DNA from: Cryptococcus deneoformans JEC21
Taxonomy: Eukaryota; Basidiomycota; Tremellomycetes; Tremellales; Cryptococcaceae
Assembly: GCF_000091045.1 (NCBI RefSeq)
Contig: NC_006682.1
Span: forward strand, 325,001-347,500
Direction of reading: 5' to 3'
DNA length: 22,500 nucleotides
The translations under genes and the position numbers were made by a program. This document shows positions 9,982 to 19,635 of the stretch, piece by piece (positions within the stretch are counted from its first letter, which is position 1; every line of letters starts with the position of its first letter). The notes under the pieces were generated by a model, which worked only from the letters and a program-made list of their open reading frames with translations, was not told the origin of the DNA and made no database searches.

Positions 9982-12900
9982 CTAGTGATTGACGCCATCT
10001 CTCGTATCATGGTGCACAAGCATCGGTCCGCTATCAGTTTGAGCGAGAAGTCGTAAAACTAAACGATCAGACTTGACAGTAGAGTCGCTAATCATGGAAG
10101 AGAAGGAGTAAGCAGAGGATTGGGAATACTCTGATGGACTAGATTCGTGGTCACGCTCGCTTTGATGGTCGTGAGAGAAAGAGGGTAAATCGAAGGCAAC
10201 GATCTGTGACGAGGAAGTATCAGAATCTACCCATTCATTGCGCTGAAGTGGGATTGTGAGCGGAGGTGGTCGGTGGCCACTCGATGTTAAAGAGACCTGA
10301 CGAGATGCCTTTGGCGAATTTCCAATTACTTTTGTAATTGCCGCTGGCGATCGTTTGCAACTAAAGTTATCATCTGGATCATCCTGCGTCATCTGTGTCG
10401 GCTTTAAAGGGGAATGAGAGATATTGAGAGCATTTATTGCTGACTTATGGCTTGCTATTGGCTTGATAGGTTCGGGCTGGGTGAAATGGCGATCCTTGGA
10501 AAGTATCGCACTTGCTGGTTCTGACCTGGTGGCATTATTATTCACTGGTGTTTTGCTGCTGGTTACCTGCCAAGGTAGCCACTTTTTGCCACAAGGATCT
10601 ATCTCACAATCCGAAGGAGGACATTGCCGGGGCTCTTTTTTTTCCGTGGTTAAATTCTTTATTTCTTCAGTGGGTCGTTCTTCCTTCCCTTGCCAAATAG
10701 CCCTCTCAACCTTTTTGAGAGACACGCCCTGTGATAAGATCTGGGCCTGTTTCTTAAGCCCGCTATTATCTTTCCCGCTTTTGGGGTCTCCCTCAGCTTC
10801 ATCGACCGCCGCTTGCCCTTTACATTCGCTTTCACCCTTATTCATGGTCTCCATCATTATTTGGGCTACCAACCCTCGCCTTTCAGCTTTGGCTTTCCTT
10901 TTCCGTCTTGTGTCATCTTCAACGGTGTCGTCATTGGCTGCTTTGGCTAGTTTTGAGTGCTTGACTTTGAAAAGCTTCAAAAAAGCCTCAGTATCCACCA
11001 TCTCCATTTGATCTCTCTCCTCATTGACCGGCGGATCCCCATCGCCCTTGATAATTTTCATTTCCTCCTCTCCAACAACAGCAGCCTGGGATGGCTCGAT
11101 CTCAATTTTCAGACCTTTGACCTTGCTCTTCAGCTTGTCGGCCTCTTTAATGTGCAATTGCTTATCATGAGCAGTCAAGTCATCCTCTTTGATAAACTTG
11201 GTGAGTTTCGAGTACTTTGACTTGCACTGGACGAGGAGCTTGCCTTTATCCGTGATCGAAATTGCTTCTGGGGCATCATTGGTTTCGGTGACGAACGACG
11301 ATGGAGGCGATGATGCCTTCGAATGAGCACCGCCTTCATGTTGGGGCACGGAAACGGTAGCTTCAGCGTCCTTCTTGTCGCTGATCTGTTTTGTTATAGA
11401 GCCTCTCGCTTCCTTGATGACGTCTTTTGCTTTGCGCCCTTGTTTATTTACTTCGACCTCATCCATGAGCGCTTTAATCTTCTTCTCCACCCTATCTGCC
11501 TCTTTCATCATTTCCAGCTTTTCTTCATGCATCAAAGAAGCTCCACTCAAAGCCTTGGCAATGGCAGCATATTTGATTTTGTAGTGCTTGATCGCTTTGT
11601 CTTGTTCACTAGTAATGTTTTCGGGAAGGGGTTTGTCGTACAATCGAGGAAAAGGAGCCGGAGGCAATACTTCAGGCGATTTCGTTTCAATCAGAGGTTT
11701 TTTTGTTGGCTTTTCATCTTGGCACTGGATTGCTATGTCGACAGCTGAATGACTGATGTTGGGAAAACGTTGATCGCCCAAGGAATGATCCGGGAGGTAT
11801 GGTTCGTCCTTGTCCTCATTTCCTACCACACTTTCATCCATCAAAACGTCAAATACTGGCTCTTGAACCGGACGAGCTATATCCATAGGCATTGTCTGAA
11901 AAAATTGTCCCTCCCCTTTGTTCTCTTTGATTCTTCTTGCTTCTTCGGCTTTTAGCTTGGCATTGACGGCCCTGCGTTTCCCTTTATTAAACTTCTTCTC
12001 CACCAAGGCTTCTTTCTCTGCAGATGGCAGATGGGTTTCTTGGACGTCATCAATTACCCTGCCTTTGTCGTTGTCGGGTCTCTGCTGTACCTCCTCTTCA
12101 TTTTTACCATTTGCGAGACCCCCCTGATCCCGTTTAGCAGTATCGAGGGCCTGCATAGCTATTCGTAATTTTCCTTCTGTCTTCTTCACTGTGGTTTTCA
12201 TCCGATTCCTCTCATCACCATTCTCAGACGTTTTGTACTTTTTGATGGCTCTATTGTGATTTTGCCGATACTCTAAAACATATGTTTCAAGTGCCTTGAG
12301 AGCCGTTGATTCATTTGATACAGTAGAATATGGGGTGGGAGTAAATTTGGCGGTATTGTCTGCAGCAGGAGTCGTATCACTCTTGCCTTCATGTCCTGCA
12401 TGTTCGGTTTTCAATGGGCTGTTGGTCTTTTTCGAAAGTTCGTTCTGACCTCCTCTAATTTCCTTCCTCTCACTTGACCTTGGATCATTCGAATCACTAT
12501 CGTCCCCGGTTTCCAGCTCCGTGTCCTGCAAAGCCCGGATGGCCTGCCTCAACCTCCTCTCTGCGCTTCTCGCTTCTTCATTCCGTCGTGTTCTTTCGCC
12601 CTGTTCCGGACCTTCTCCTTTATAACTTTTTAAAGCTTGGTTACATACGGCTTCGTACTTTTGTACATACGTTTTGAGCGGGGATATACATGATTCTAAG
12701 ATGACAGGGCCAACGAGGGTAGGATGAGCAGGAGAGCTGAGCTTTGTGGCTGTGTTTTGCACATCACTTGAGGAGTGATAACCAAGGGACCACCATTGCG
12801 GACCTGGAGGGTATGTCATCCATGGATAACGACAGGGAAGTTGAAGATAACATCCATATGGAGAGACCATATGAGGCAGCTGCTGATGACACGGTCTGTT

Positions 12901-13659
12901 CACCGATGTATCAGGCAACCGGATGTTATTGGCAAGTGGAGGGCCAAAACTTGCAAAATAGTTGTCCACAAGATGATGCTGTTCTCTAGCTGGATCTTGT
13001 AGTGGAAGATGACTCGTTGCGTTATATTGAAGGGCGGGTGCCTCCTGGATAGGCTTGGCGTCAATTGGCTTTTCATCTTTCCTGTCAGTAACAGTAATGA
13101 CCTCTGGCGCAGGAAGGTCAACTTTCTTTTCCGGGTCGGCTTCGTTCGTAGAAAATTCCTCATTCATTTCTTGGTTGGCGGAGTCCGCCTTGGGCTCTGA
13201 GTCAGTGTTTTTGTTTGTCGCGTGACTCTCAGCTACGAGCTGTCGTAGAAGTACCAACACTTCGCTGGCCACTGGATTGATTGCGGCTTGTTCTGTCGAA
13301 CGCACTGGCTCCAACTTATCCTTGTCGTCTTGCTTGATCTTTTCAGCATATGTTGGGTCTGGTTCGACCCTTTCTCCCCTTGTCATCGTCAGACTCTCCT
13401 CCGTCTTGCTCCCCTTCTGCCTACTCAGCAAGTCTCTGGCAAATATCCTCACTCGTTTCTTCTCTAATGTCGGCGGCTCTTTTTGTTCGTCCTTCTTCAG
13501 TTCTTCTGCTCGTCTCGGCACTCTCGCTTCCAGCTTTTTGGTCGAGGCGAAAAGCGACTTGAATTTAAATTGGGGTTTTGGAGGCCGAGGTGGTGCGGGC
13601 GTAGGTGGAGTGGTTTCCTCTCCACTGCTATCCGAATCAACACCCAGAGGAGCGTACAT
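9982..13659 (-). CDS. large charged, intronless protein with five degenerate helical repeats; function unknown
   Basis: A single uninterrupted frame of 1225 codons runs from the ATG at 13659 to the TAG at 9982; no intron is needed, unlike every complete neighbour. The N terminus is acidic then Pro-rich (PPRPPK near 23-28, a possible SH3 ligand). Residues about 225-300 are rich in Tyr, Trp, Pro and His. Five related units of about 55 residues lie at about 324-380, 453-508, 681-736, 800-853 and 888-940, each predicted as two charged helices. They are separated by disordered Lys/Glu/Pro/Ser-rich linkers. Basic clusters at about 555-576 and TRRKRKAKAERR at 917-928 could be nuclear localisation signals, and a KEN tripeptide occurs at 578-580. 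The last 150 residues are Ser-rich. No known domain is recognised; a scaffold-like, possibly nuclear role is only a guess. The shared promoter with SIS1 holds a heat-shock element. Confidence 0.82.
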   Translation of the reverse strand: MYAPLGVDSDSSGEETTPPTPAPPRPPKPQFKFKSLFASTKKLEARVPRRAEELKKDEQKEPPTLEKKRVRIFARDLLSRQKGSKTEESLTMTRGERVEPDPTYAEKIKQDDKDKLEPVRSTEQAAINPVASEVLVLLRQLVAESHATNKNTDSEPKADSANQEMNEEFSTNEADPEKKVDLPAPEVITVTDRKDEKPIDAKPIQEAPALQYNATSHLPLQDPAREQHHLVDNYFASFGPPLANNIRLPDTSVNRPCHQQLPHMVSPYGCYLQLPCRYPWMTYPPGPQWWSLGYHSSSDVQNTATKLSSPAHPTLVGPVILESCISPLKTYVQKYEAVCNQALKSYKGEGPEQGERTRRNEEARSAERRLRQAIRALQDTELETGDDSDSNDPRSSERKEIRGGQNELSKKTNSPLKTEHAGHEGKSDTTPAADNTAKFTPTPYSTVSNESTALKALETYVLEYRQNHNRAIKKYKTSENGDERNRMKTTVKKTEGKLRIAMQALDTAKRDQGGLANGKNEEEVQQRPDNDKGRVIDDVQETHLPSAEKEALVEKKFNKGKRRAVNAKLKAEEARRIKENKGEGQFFQTMPMDIARPVQEPVFDVLMDESVVGNEDKDEPYLPDHSLGDQRFPNISHSAVDIAIQCQDEKPTKKPLIETKSPEVLPPAPFPRLYDKPLPENITSEQDKAIKHYKIKYAAIAKALSGASLMHEEKLEMMKEADRVEKKIKALMDEVEVNKQGRKAKDVIKEARGSITKQISDKKDAEATVSVPQHEGGAHSKASSPPSSFVTETNDAPEAISITDKGKLLVQCKSKYSKLTKFIKEDDLTAHDKQLHIKEADKLKSKVKGLKIEIEPSQAAVVGEEEMKIIKGDGDPPVNEERDQMEMVDTEAFLKLFKVKHSKLAKAANDDTVEDDTRRKRKAKAERRGLVAQIMMETMNKGESECKGQAAVDEAEGDPKSGKDNSGLKKQAQILSQGVSLKKVERAIWQGKEERPTEEIKNLTTEKKEPRQCPPSDCEIDPCGKKWLPWQVTSSKTPVNNNATRSEPASAILSKDRHFTQPEPIKPIASHKSAINALNISHSPLKPTQMTQDDPDDNFSCKRSPAAITKVIGNSPKASRQVSLTSSGHRPPPLTIPLQRNEWVDSDTSSSQIVAFDLPSFSHDHQSERDHESSPSEYSQSSAYSFSSMISDSTVKSDRLVLRLLAQTDSGPMLVHHDTRDGVNH
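10840..12690 (-). repeat. five-copy degenerate protein repeat inside the 1225-codon gene
   Basis: Copies lie at 12690-12520, 12303-12136, 11619-11452, 11262-11101 and 10998-10840. Copies 1 and 2 are closest to each other (LKTYVQKYEAV...ALKSYK against LETYVLEYRQN...AIKKYK). Copies 3-5 form a second subgroup (HYKIKYAAIAKAL, QCKSKYSKLTKFI, LFKVKHSKLAKAA). All then have a polar turn of about 8-12 residues and a second helix with a K/R-E-A-x-x-x-E-x-x-[LI] pattern. The alignment was made by eye. Confidence 0.65.
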
Positions 13660-13953
13660 GTAATTTATTCCTTGCTATGAGGGCTATAGCTAGTAAGCAT
13701 ATATGCATCATAACCAAGTTGTCCTACCTGGGCATACATCGTGCACTTTCGAGAATGTTCGTTCCTTTTCGGAACTTGCGTCAAAGGGCGACGCCAATTA
13801 CGTAAAATGTTCGGAGGTGGTCGTCATAATATAGTCGTGGTGTTTTCTCGGTGGTTCTACAAAGTGCGATTCAATTCCCATCTCCATTTATATTCGGACG
13901 CCAGAGGTTTGCCTATCTGCAGCTGAATCTAAATTTTCCAGAAGAATATTAGC
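13660..13953. promoter_or_regulatory. divergent promoter between the 1225-codon gene and SIS1
   Basis: Only 294 bp separate the two start codons, so both promoters must lie here unless transcription starts inside a gene. It contains a heat-shock element (13748-13770), a CCAAT box on the plus strand at 13794-13798, and a palindromic TATA-like GCATATATGC at 13697-13706 facing the minus-strand gene. A two-unit TTCNNGAA at 13936-13943 lies just before the SIS1 ATG. The stretch CTGAATCTAAATTTTCCAG (13922-13940) also looks like an intron acceptor, so SIS1 may have a 5'-UTR intron. Confidence 0.7.
13748..13770. promoter_or_regulatory. heat-shock element (Hsf1 site)
   Basis: TTC (13748-13750), GAA (13753-13755) and TTC (13758-13760) give a perfect three-unit TTCNNGAANNTTC. 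The fourth unit is degenerate (TCC), and the fifth, TTC at 13768-13770, is again in register, so four of five pentamers match. It lies about 194 bp upstream of the SIS1 ATG and 89 bp upstream of the divergent gene's ATG. Hsf1 control of SIS1-type chaperones is established in yeast; here it is inferred. Confidence 0.65.
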
Positions 13954-15353
13954 ATGGTCAATAACACAGAATACTATAAGGTGAGTATGTCTATCTGTCC
14001 AGTGGCACACTCCAGCTGACATTCGCAGACCCTTGGTCTTAGTAAAGATGCTTCCGAAGCCGATATCAGGAAGGTGTGTCGTTTCTCATTTCCTCAGTCG
14101 CGGGAATGATGACTGACAAGCTGTCGATGTCTAGGCTTACCGAAAAGAATCACTGAAGTGGCACCCTGACAAGAACCCCGGAGACAAGCATGCCGCTGCT
14201 GAAGAGAAGTTCAAGAAAATCAGTGAGGCGTATGAGGTCCTTTCAGATCCTGTGAGTTTACGTGAAGGAAGTCATTTCAACCTGTACTAACAAGTACATG
14301 CAGAAAAAGAAGGAGATTTATGACCAATTTGGTGAAGACGGTCTCAAGGGAGGCGGCGCTGCCGGTGGTGGTGGATTTGGCGGTTTCCCCGGTGGTGGTG
14401 GTGGTGGCTACAGCAGTTTCCACGCTACGGACCCCAATGACATCTTCAAGTGAGATTGAAGTCATCCAGAATACTGAATTCCGGCTAACTGTATCTCGCA
14501 GCACTTTCTTCTCAAGCATGGGTGGTGGAGGCGGCGGTGCCGAAAACATCTTCACTTCCTTTGGCGGTGGAGGGTCCAGCCGTGGTGGACCGCGAATGCG
14601 TTCATCACGAATGGGAGGAGGCATGGGCGGTATGGGTGGTATGGGCGGCATGCCCGGTGGTTTTGGTGATGAGCCCTCTTCTTCCGCTCCCCCTCCTCCG
14701 GGAGAAATCATTAAGCCTCTTGCACTCACTCTTGAGGAATTGTACAAGGGCGGCACCAAGAGGCTGAAAATCACCAGGCATTTACAGAGCGGCGGACAGG
14801 CCGAGAAGATTTTGGAAGTTGCATACAAGGCGGGATGGAAGAAGGGCACCAAGATCAAGTTTGCTGGTGCGGGTAACGAGGATGAATATGGACAGTCTCA
14901 GTACGTTTGATCGCCTTATCGTTTTGACGGATGCTAACGTTGCTTTCTTCAGAACTGTCGCCTTTGTAGTTGAAGAGAAGCCACACAACCGATTTGAACG
15001 AGTAGACGATGATCTCGTCGTCAAGCTCAACATCACCCTTTCCCAAGCCCTTCTTGGTCCCGATGGTGGCGGTGCCATCACTAAGGAGGTTGAGCAACTC
15101 GATGGAAGGAGGATACAAGTTTCCTTACCGGAAGGTGTAAGTTCGCATCATTTTGTTCACGATTACCAATGTTGACCTTATCCAGCAAATCGTCCAACCT
15201 GGACAAGAAACGCGTATTCAAGGCGAAGGTATGCCTGTCTCAAAGGCCAGTTCAGTGAAGAAGAGCGGAGATCTTGTTGTCAAGTGGAATGTTGTCTTCC
15301 CCACCCGATTGACCCCGGAACAGAAGAAGGACTTGAGGAGAATCTTGGGTTAA
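13954..15353 (+). CDS. SIS1: class II J-domain co-chaperone (Hsp40), Sis1/DNAJB type
   Basis: Exons 13954-13980, 14029-14073, 14135-14251, 14304-14449, 14502-14900, 14953-15136 and 15186-15353 join to 361 residues, close to yeast Sis1. The J domain (about 1-68) contains WHPDKN with the HPD triad at 34-36, which stimulates Hsp70 ATPase. A Gly/Phe-rich segment (about 78-120) with DPNDIF at 106-111 follows, then a Gly/Met-rich tract (about 149-166) and two beta-barrel substrate-binding domains (about 181-355). No CxxCxGxG zinc-finger motifs are present, which separates it from class I Ydj1/DnaJ. It should act with cytosolic and nuclear Hsp70 in folding and aggregate handling. The first exon is only 27 nt. 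A heat-shock element upstream fits Hsf1 control. Introns run 48-61 nt. Confidence 0.96.
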
Positions 15354-15626
15354 GACTATAATTAAGAAAAAGAATAGAGCACGAATGAATGGGACATAGA
15401 CATATTATTTTGGAAGAATTACGATAAAGCAAGCGAGGGAGTCCGTTGTCTGTAGCTTCGAATACAAGTTTTCAATCGTTCATTTCTTTACTTTTAATGC
15501 ATTGATTGTATGACTTCCCCTCAACGAAGTCTGTTACGATCTGTACCCCCACATCACACCATTTTCCAAAAGAATGCGAAATACAAAAAAGGGCCCAAGA
15601 GTTGTTACAAGTAGCGAAGCAGTGCT
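15354..15626. other. convergent 3' region between SIS1 and LST8
   Basis: The stop codons of SIS1 (plus) and LST8 (minus) are 273 bp apart, so both 3' UTRs and polyadenylation signals must share this stretch and may overlap. It is AT-rich with no gene. Confidence 0.7.
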
Positions 15627-17220
15627 TCACGCAAGGTTAATATCGTTCAAGGCACAGCACACTGCCGCTCTAAATTACCAATCAGTCATACTATCAACGT
15701 TTGAGTGAGTAACGACAACTGACCGATGATGCCCATCGTATTGCCTCACAGTCTCCCCAAGGCTCAAATCCCATAGCCTAGCTGCATGATCGCTCGAGGC
15801 TTAAGCACTTTGTCAGCTCTCTCCATAGCGGTTTGGCAGATCGAAGGCTTACCAGTCACGAGATACGCGGAGTCCGCGCTAAACGCCGCATCCCAGACCC
15901 ATCTTTGGTGGCCTGTCAAAGTCTTTTCAAGAGTATAGTCTATTCCCGCCGTTGACCAAATCTTGACAGTATGATCTGCTGAACATGTCGCAAGGTATCT
16001 AAATAGGACCGCATTAGTAGATTCAGATTGAAAAGGAAAAATGCTTACTTGGTGTCGGGGCTGAGAAGACAACGAGTGATGTACTTTGTATGGGCTCGGA
16101 AACTGGTGACAGGGACGAGATTAGCGTTGGCATTCGGCACTGGAATGATACGCCAAACGTAAACCATCCCCTGTTCAATCAAGAGTCAGTTGTTGGACTC
16201 GAATGTGAGAACGGAAGATGAGACGCACGCCGTCATTGGCAGCTACGAGAGTATTTCCGTCCGATGATATACTAACGCTTCTGATAGGTACATCTTCATC
16301 CGGTACCTATCCTTTGTCAGTATCTGTTTGTGATATGAACAACGGGAACGTGTCTCACAAGTTCGTGTGTACATGTGTTCTCCGCCAAGTCCCATATCTT
16401 GACTGATCCTGACTGATCACAGCTTATCAATTCTCCTTGATTCGGGTGGATTACAACGTCGTTGACAGGGCAATCATGTAGGTATATACGTTGAGTTTGA
16501 GCCGTCCTGTACCAGGATGAATCCATCAGCTATATTATCACATGGAGCAAGGGATCAGAGTGATATACCGTGTGTCCCACACCTTGACTGTTCCGTCTTC
16601 GCTACCCGTGACAATCCATTTCCCTAAAGCGCTGTATGCTAGAGCAACTACATTCCCGGTATGGCCTTCAAGGGTTGCTATCTGCAAGATAAGTTCGTCA
16701 GTCATATACATTCCATGATGTTCTGGCGTACAGGAGTGTTCGATAATGACTGAATATCCCATATCCTAACCGGCATCAGCTAAAACAGCTCGAGGTGAAA
16801 TGACATGCCAACTTACCGGACAGTACCATTTCCAGCAGCGGCTACATACGCCTTATTCGGACTGATAGCTAACCTGTTCACTTGTTTCTGCATCTATCTC
16901 TCAGCAGCTATACATCTAGCGATCTGCGAAAAAAGATGAACGGACCCATTGTGGTGAGAGTGTTATTTGTCGATAGCAAATACCACTCCACGCTTCCCAG
17001 AATCTTATGGTATGATCATCTGTATGTAGCCCGGTCAGCACCCACCTCTCACTCAGTTACCCATCTTCTCATGTCCACATAGATTTATAAGCTATGAGCG
17101 ATACTTACATCCAGCAGTACAAAGAATGACGCTCATCTCTGCCGCTTGAGCTTGTGCGGCGGCATCTGAATTGTAGCCTTGTGAATCCGGAGCGTGAGTC
17201 TGTGTGGGTGCTGGGGCCAT
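15627..17220 (-). CDS. LST8: TOR complex WD40 subunit Lst8 (mLST8/GbetaL)
   Basis: Eleven minus-strand exons join to 338 residues: 17220-17109, 17019-16946, 16887-16817, 16765-16732, 16681-16569, 16506-16359, 16306-16229, 16170-16049, 15998-15853, 15799-15724 and 15669-15627. The protein is a chain of WD40 blades beginning YDHTIRFW at residue 38. Diagnostic Lst8 segments include [55 protein letters not shown] and [13 protein letters not shown]. Lst8 stabilises the TOR kinase domain in TORC1 and TORC2. The N terminus (about 1-28, Ala/Gln-rich) extends beyond yeast Lst8 (about 303 residues). Exon 4 is only 34 nt. The exon 2 donor is weak (GTCCGT), and the join gives ITLSPQWKQVNR, two residues longer than homologues. 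Confidence 0.96.
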
Positions 17221-17934
17221 TTTCGTTGATTCTTCCACTTTGGTTATGGTTGACCGATGAAAGTTGAAGAAGGTTTCTCGTTTGCAAGGAAAGATGGATC
17301 TTGTGTGGGTTTAATAATTGATCGCACTCTATCAGGCGTATCAATCAGTCTAAGTCTACTAGTATTATAGCCGAGGATGTCTTCTGTCTTCTTTATTTAT
17401 TATTTACGAGTAGTAGTTATTAATGCGGACATAGCCGCCAGGTAAGACCTAAATAACACGCACCTATAACACAAGAAGAGGAAGTAGTGGTGGTGGAATG
17501 TTCGTCTATAATAAGGATGTCTTCTCTTCTCTTTTCATGCAGAGCGTGGAGCTAAATAAAAGCTATCATTTATAACAAGAGCAGTTCTTCAAGAAGGAAA
17601 GAAGGGCTTCAAAGTTGGGAGGACGCAGTTTTTTTTTTTTGGCACACCTTGGTTGCACGTGTCACGACAGTGTGTAATCTCAATTTATTCCATTAGGGTA
17701 CTGGTGTCACTCGGCTGTTCTCTTATAAGGTAATCTGATAGATGTAATGTACTATTAATACAGTCATAGATACAGCGGCGTCGTGAAAGGAAGTTTAATT
17801 AATTATGAACCCCTCGTGTGAATTAGCATGCTCACAGCGCGATACAAGACCGAGCGGACATTTGACAAGGATCCGTAAGGATTGCAACAGGTCCCTCCTA
17901 TTTTGTGTTGGGATCCCATGCATGTAAATCCTAG
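17221..17934. promoter_or_regulatory. intergenic region: LST8 promoter and YOS1 3' flank
   Basis: Both neighbours are on the minus strand, so this 714-bp stretch carries the LST8 promoter and 5' UTR (left) and the YOS1 3' UTR (right). It holds a run of 12 T at 17629-17640 and a CTTCAAGAAG palindrome near 17588-17596, which is only a two-unit heat-shock-like match. No gene is visible. Confidence 0.6.
17629..17640 (+). repeat. poly-T tract (12 T)
   Basis: A homopolymer of twelve T occurs in the LST8 promoter region (poly-A on the minus strand). Poly(dA:dT) tracts are common nucleosome-excluding promoter elements in fungi. Confidence 0.7.
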
Positions 17935-18487
17935 TTATCCAAGCAATACCTCGTAGATTATACTATGAGATGTGTCAGCGCAACTCATCCTCATTATTCC
18001 GAGCTAAAGACTTACACGCCAATGTTCACAACTATCAAAGGTACTACAGTTCGATATCAGTTCAATGTGTCCGATACACTAACGGCGCTTTCCTCTGTGG
18101 AAGGGAACCTGACAACAACTCACTCCGCATCAATGTTCTGGTCGCCCCAATGAGGTTCACCAACTTCGCCTTCACTCCGGCCCCTTCTGACCCACTTGCT
18201 CCACCAAAACCGGCAGTGTCAAACATTTGTGGTGCAGGCGAATGGCCGAATCCCGCATTGGCTGTTGAAGATACACGGGTAGACCATCCGACTGTTTGGA
18301 CGCGAGCGGGTTGACGGATTCATTGGAAGAAAGAAAACGGAAGCATGCCAGTCAGCATCATCATCTGATGAGAAATTACAGAGACAGACGCACTTCTCGC
18401 AAGGAAACGTTCTTCATTGAGGATGGCGATAGCGTTTGTGAATAGGAGCCCGATGTAAAACAGGCTGCCAAAGTATCCAAAGACCAT
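17935..18487 (-). CDS. YOS1: Yos1/IER3IP1 family ER-Golgi transport membrane protein
   Basis: Four short minus-strand exons, 18487-18394 (94 nt), 18291-18124 (168 nt), 18043-18016 (28 nt) and 17962-17935 (28 nt), join in frame to 105 residues. None shows as a long open frame, so it is found only by splicing. It starts with a hydrophobic segment (about 3-23, GSLFYIGLLFTNAIAIL) and the family hallmark NEERFLARIGW. A loop and VKAKLVNLIGATRTLMRIPL follow, then a C-terminal membrane segment ending IIYEVLLG. All joins fall on GT-AG sites, and length and layout match yeast Yos1 and animal IER3IP1 (about 80-90 residues), with a longer middle loop. The yeast protein associates with Yip1-Yif1 for COPII vesicle traffic; that role is inferred. 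Confidence 0.93.
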
Positions 18488-19635
18488 CGAATAGGTTGCG
18501 TTATTGATTGCGAGACCGTAGAATGAAATGTAGAAGCTTCAGCAAAACGCAGTTTCGCGGCGCCTTGGTGGTGTTCTTTCAATGTTAGACTTTGAAACGT
18601 TTGGTCGGAGTAACTGTAACTGGGTCGGTTACAAGACAAGAAAAGCTTGGGCAAGGGAAAAAGCAAGAACTGACCGACAGGACGAACGAAGTGCGTAAAT
18701 ATACGAACAAAACCCGCCGCGGTCGCAGCGTCTTGTGGTCAAATGTTATGATGTCAGGACTTGTACAAGCTGACAGCTGATGCAAATATTATCTCGATAC
18801 AACTACGCAGATGCATGGAAAAAGGAAAAGGAACTACGGAAGAAAAGATTAGAGTACAAAAATAGACAATTCATAAGAGTCAAAGTAGGCATAATAGTTT
18901 GTAGTTTAGAATTGACGATCACTCGCTAGCCGCTAGAAGACTTTTGATTTTTTACGACGATGTTGGAACGATGGACAAGTGATGAATAAGTGTTCCTCGT
19001 GAATTGCTTGTTTCGTTGTTGTTGGAGTAGAACTGCAGACGATTGTTTATGATGGGGGATAGACTATAATACTGCTGCGCTAAAAAGGAGTAATTTTCTT
19101 TTCGCCCCCATCCCTTTCCCGAGCCATGGCATTTAGTGGGGAACGCGAAGAGATGAATTAATTAGAGGCAAAACTCGCGGAAGAGTTGGCGTGGTGGCCA
19201 AATTAAAAGCTGCCGCCGGTCGGCGGTGAGCACCTTTCTTCAAGGACGGAATAATATAATAATGAAGATCTGTTCTTCTTCTTAAATGACTTGCTTCTTC
19301 GTCTTCTCTATGCAGCTCGCTGGAGAGTGAAGGCATAAATAAATATACACCTCCACCGGGAGTGACCATCTGCCAGCAATGCCGTACATAGAAACGATTT
19401 TAGACTGAGGGAGATGTCATGACGCTGTATGACGCAAGTTGCGAGATAGTGCCTCTATGACGTACTTCCTGCACTTCGTCTTCTCAACACTTCTTCACTC
19501 CCCCTTCCCGCCCCACCACCCGCTCCTATGCGTCAACAAATCCGCCTTATATATGTGCATGCATGCTGCCGTACTTCCCACTGACTTTTTCTTTTGACAA
19601 CTCACACAAACAACAACATCATCAACTCATCCAAC
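18488..19635. promoter_or_regulatory. divergent intergenic region between YOS1 and the Gly-rich protein gene
   Basis: This 1148-bp stretch carries the YOS1 promoter (left) and that of the plus-strand Gly-rich gene (right). On the right are a TGACGT half-site near 19458, a pyrimidine-rich stretch with CCCCT at 19501-19505, and a TATA box at 19548-19554. No coding frame is convincing. Confidence 0.55.
19548..19554 (+). promoter_or_regulatory. TATA box
   Basis: TATATAT lies 82-88 bp upstream of the ATG at 19636. It is preceded by a C/T-rich stretch and followed by a GCATGCATGC palindrome at 19557-19566. A clear TATA box is typical of strongly regulated, often stress-inducible fungal genes; that is inference here. 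Confidence 0.45.

Noticed and set aside
10424..13663. Several plus-strand frames opposite the 1225-codon gene, some hydrophobic
   Set aside because: Hydrophobic antisense frames are expected opposite Lys/Glu-rich coding sequence.
14277..14858. 193-codon minus-strand frame opposite SIS1
   Set aside because: It is an antisense shadow of the Gly-rich region (Pro-rich reading); SIS1 is certain.
15440..15475. TTCGAA-containing sequence resembling a tRNA T-arm
   Set aside because: There are no matching stems, A-box or acceptor arm; other TTCGA sites in the window also fail.
17588..17596. CTTCAAGAAG as a heat-shock element upstream of LST8
   Set aside because: Only two units match; the third pentamer does not, and such matches are frequent by chance.
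18376..18666. 96-codon minus-strand frame
   Set aside because: It overlaps YOS1 exon 1 in a different frame; the YOS1 frame is supported by family signature and splice sites.
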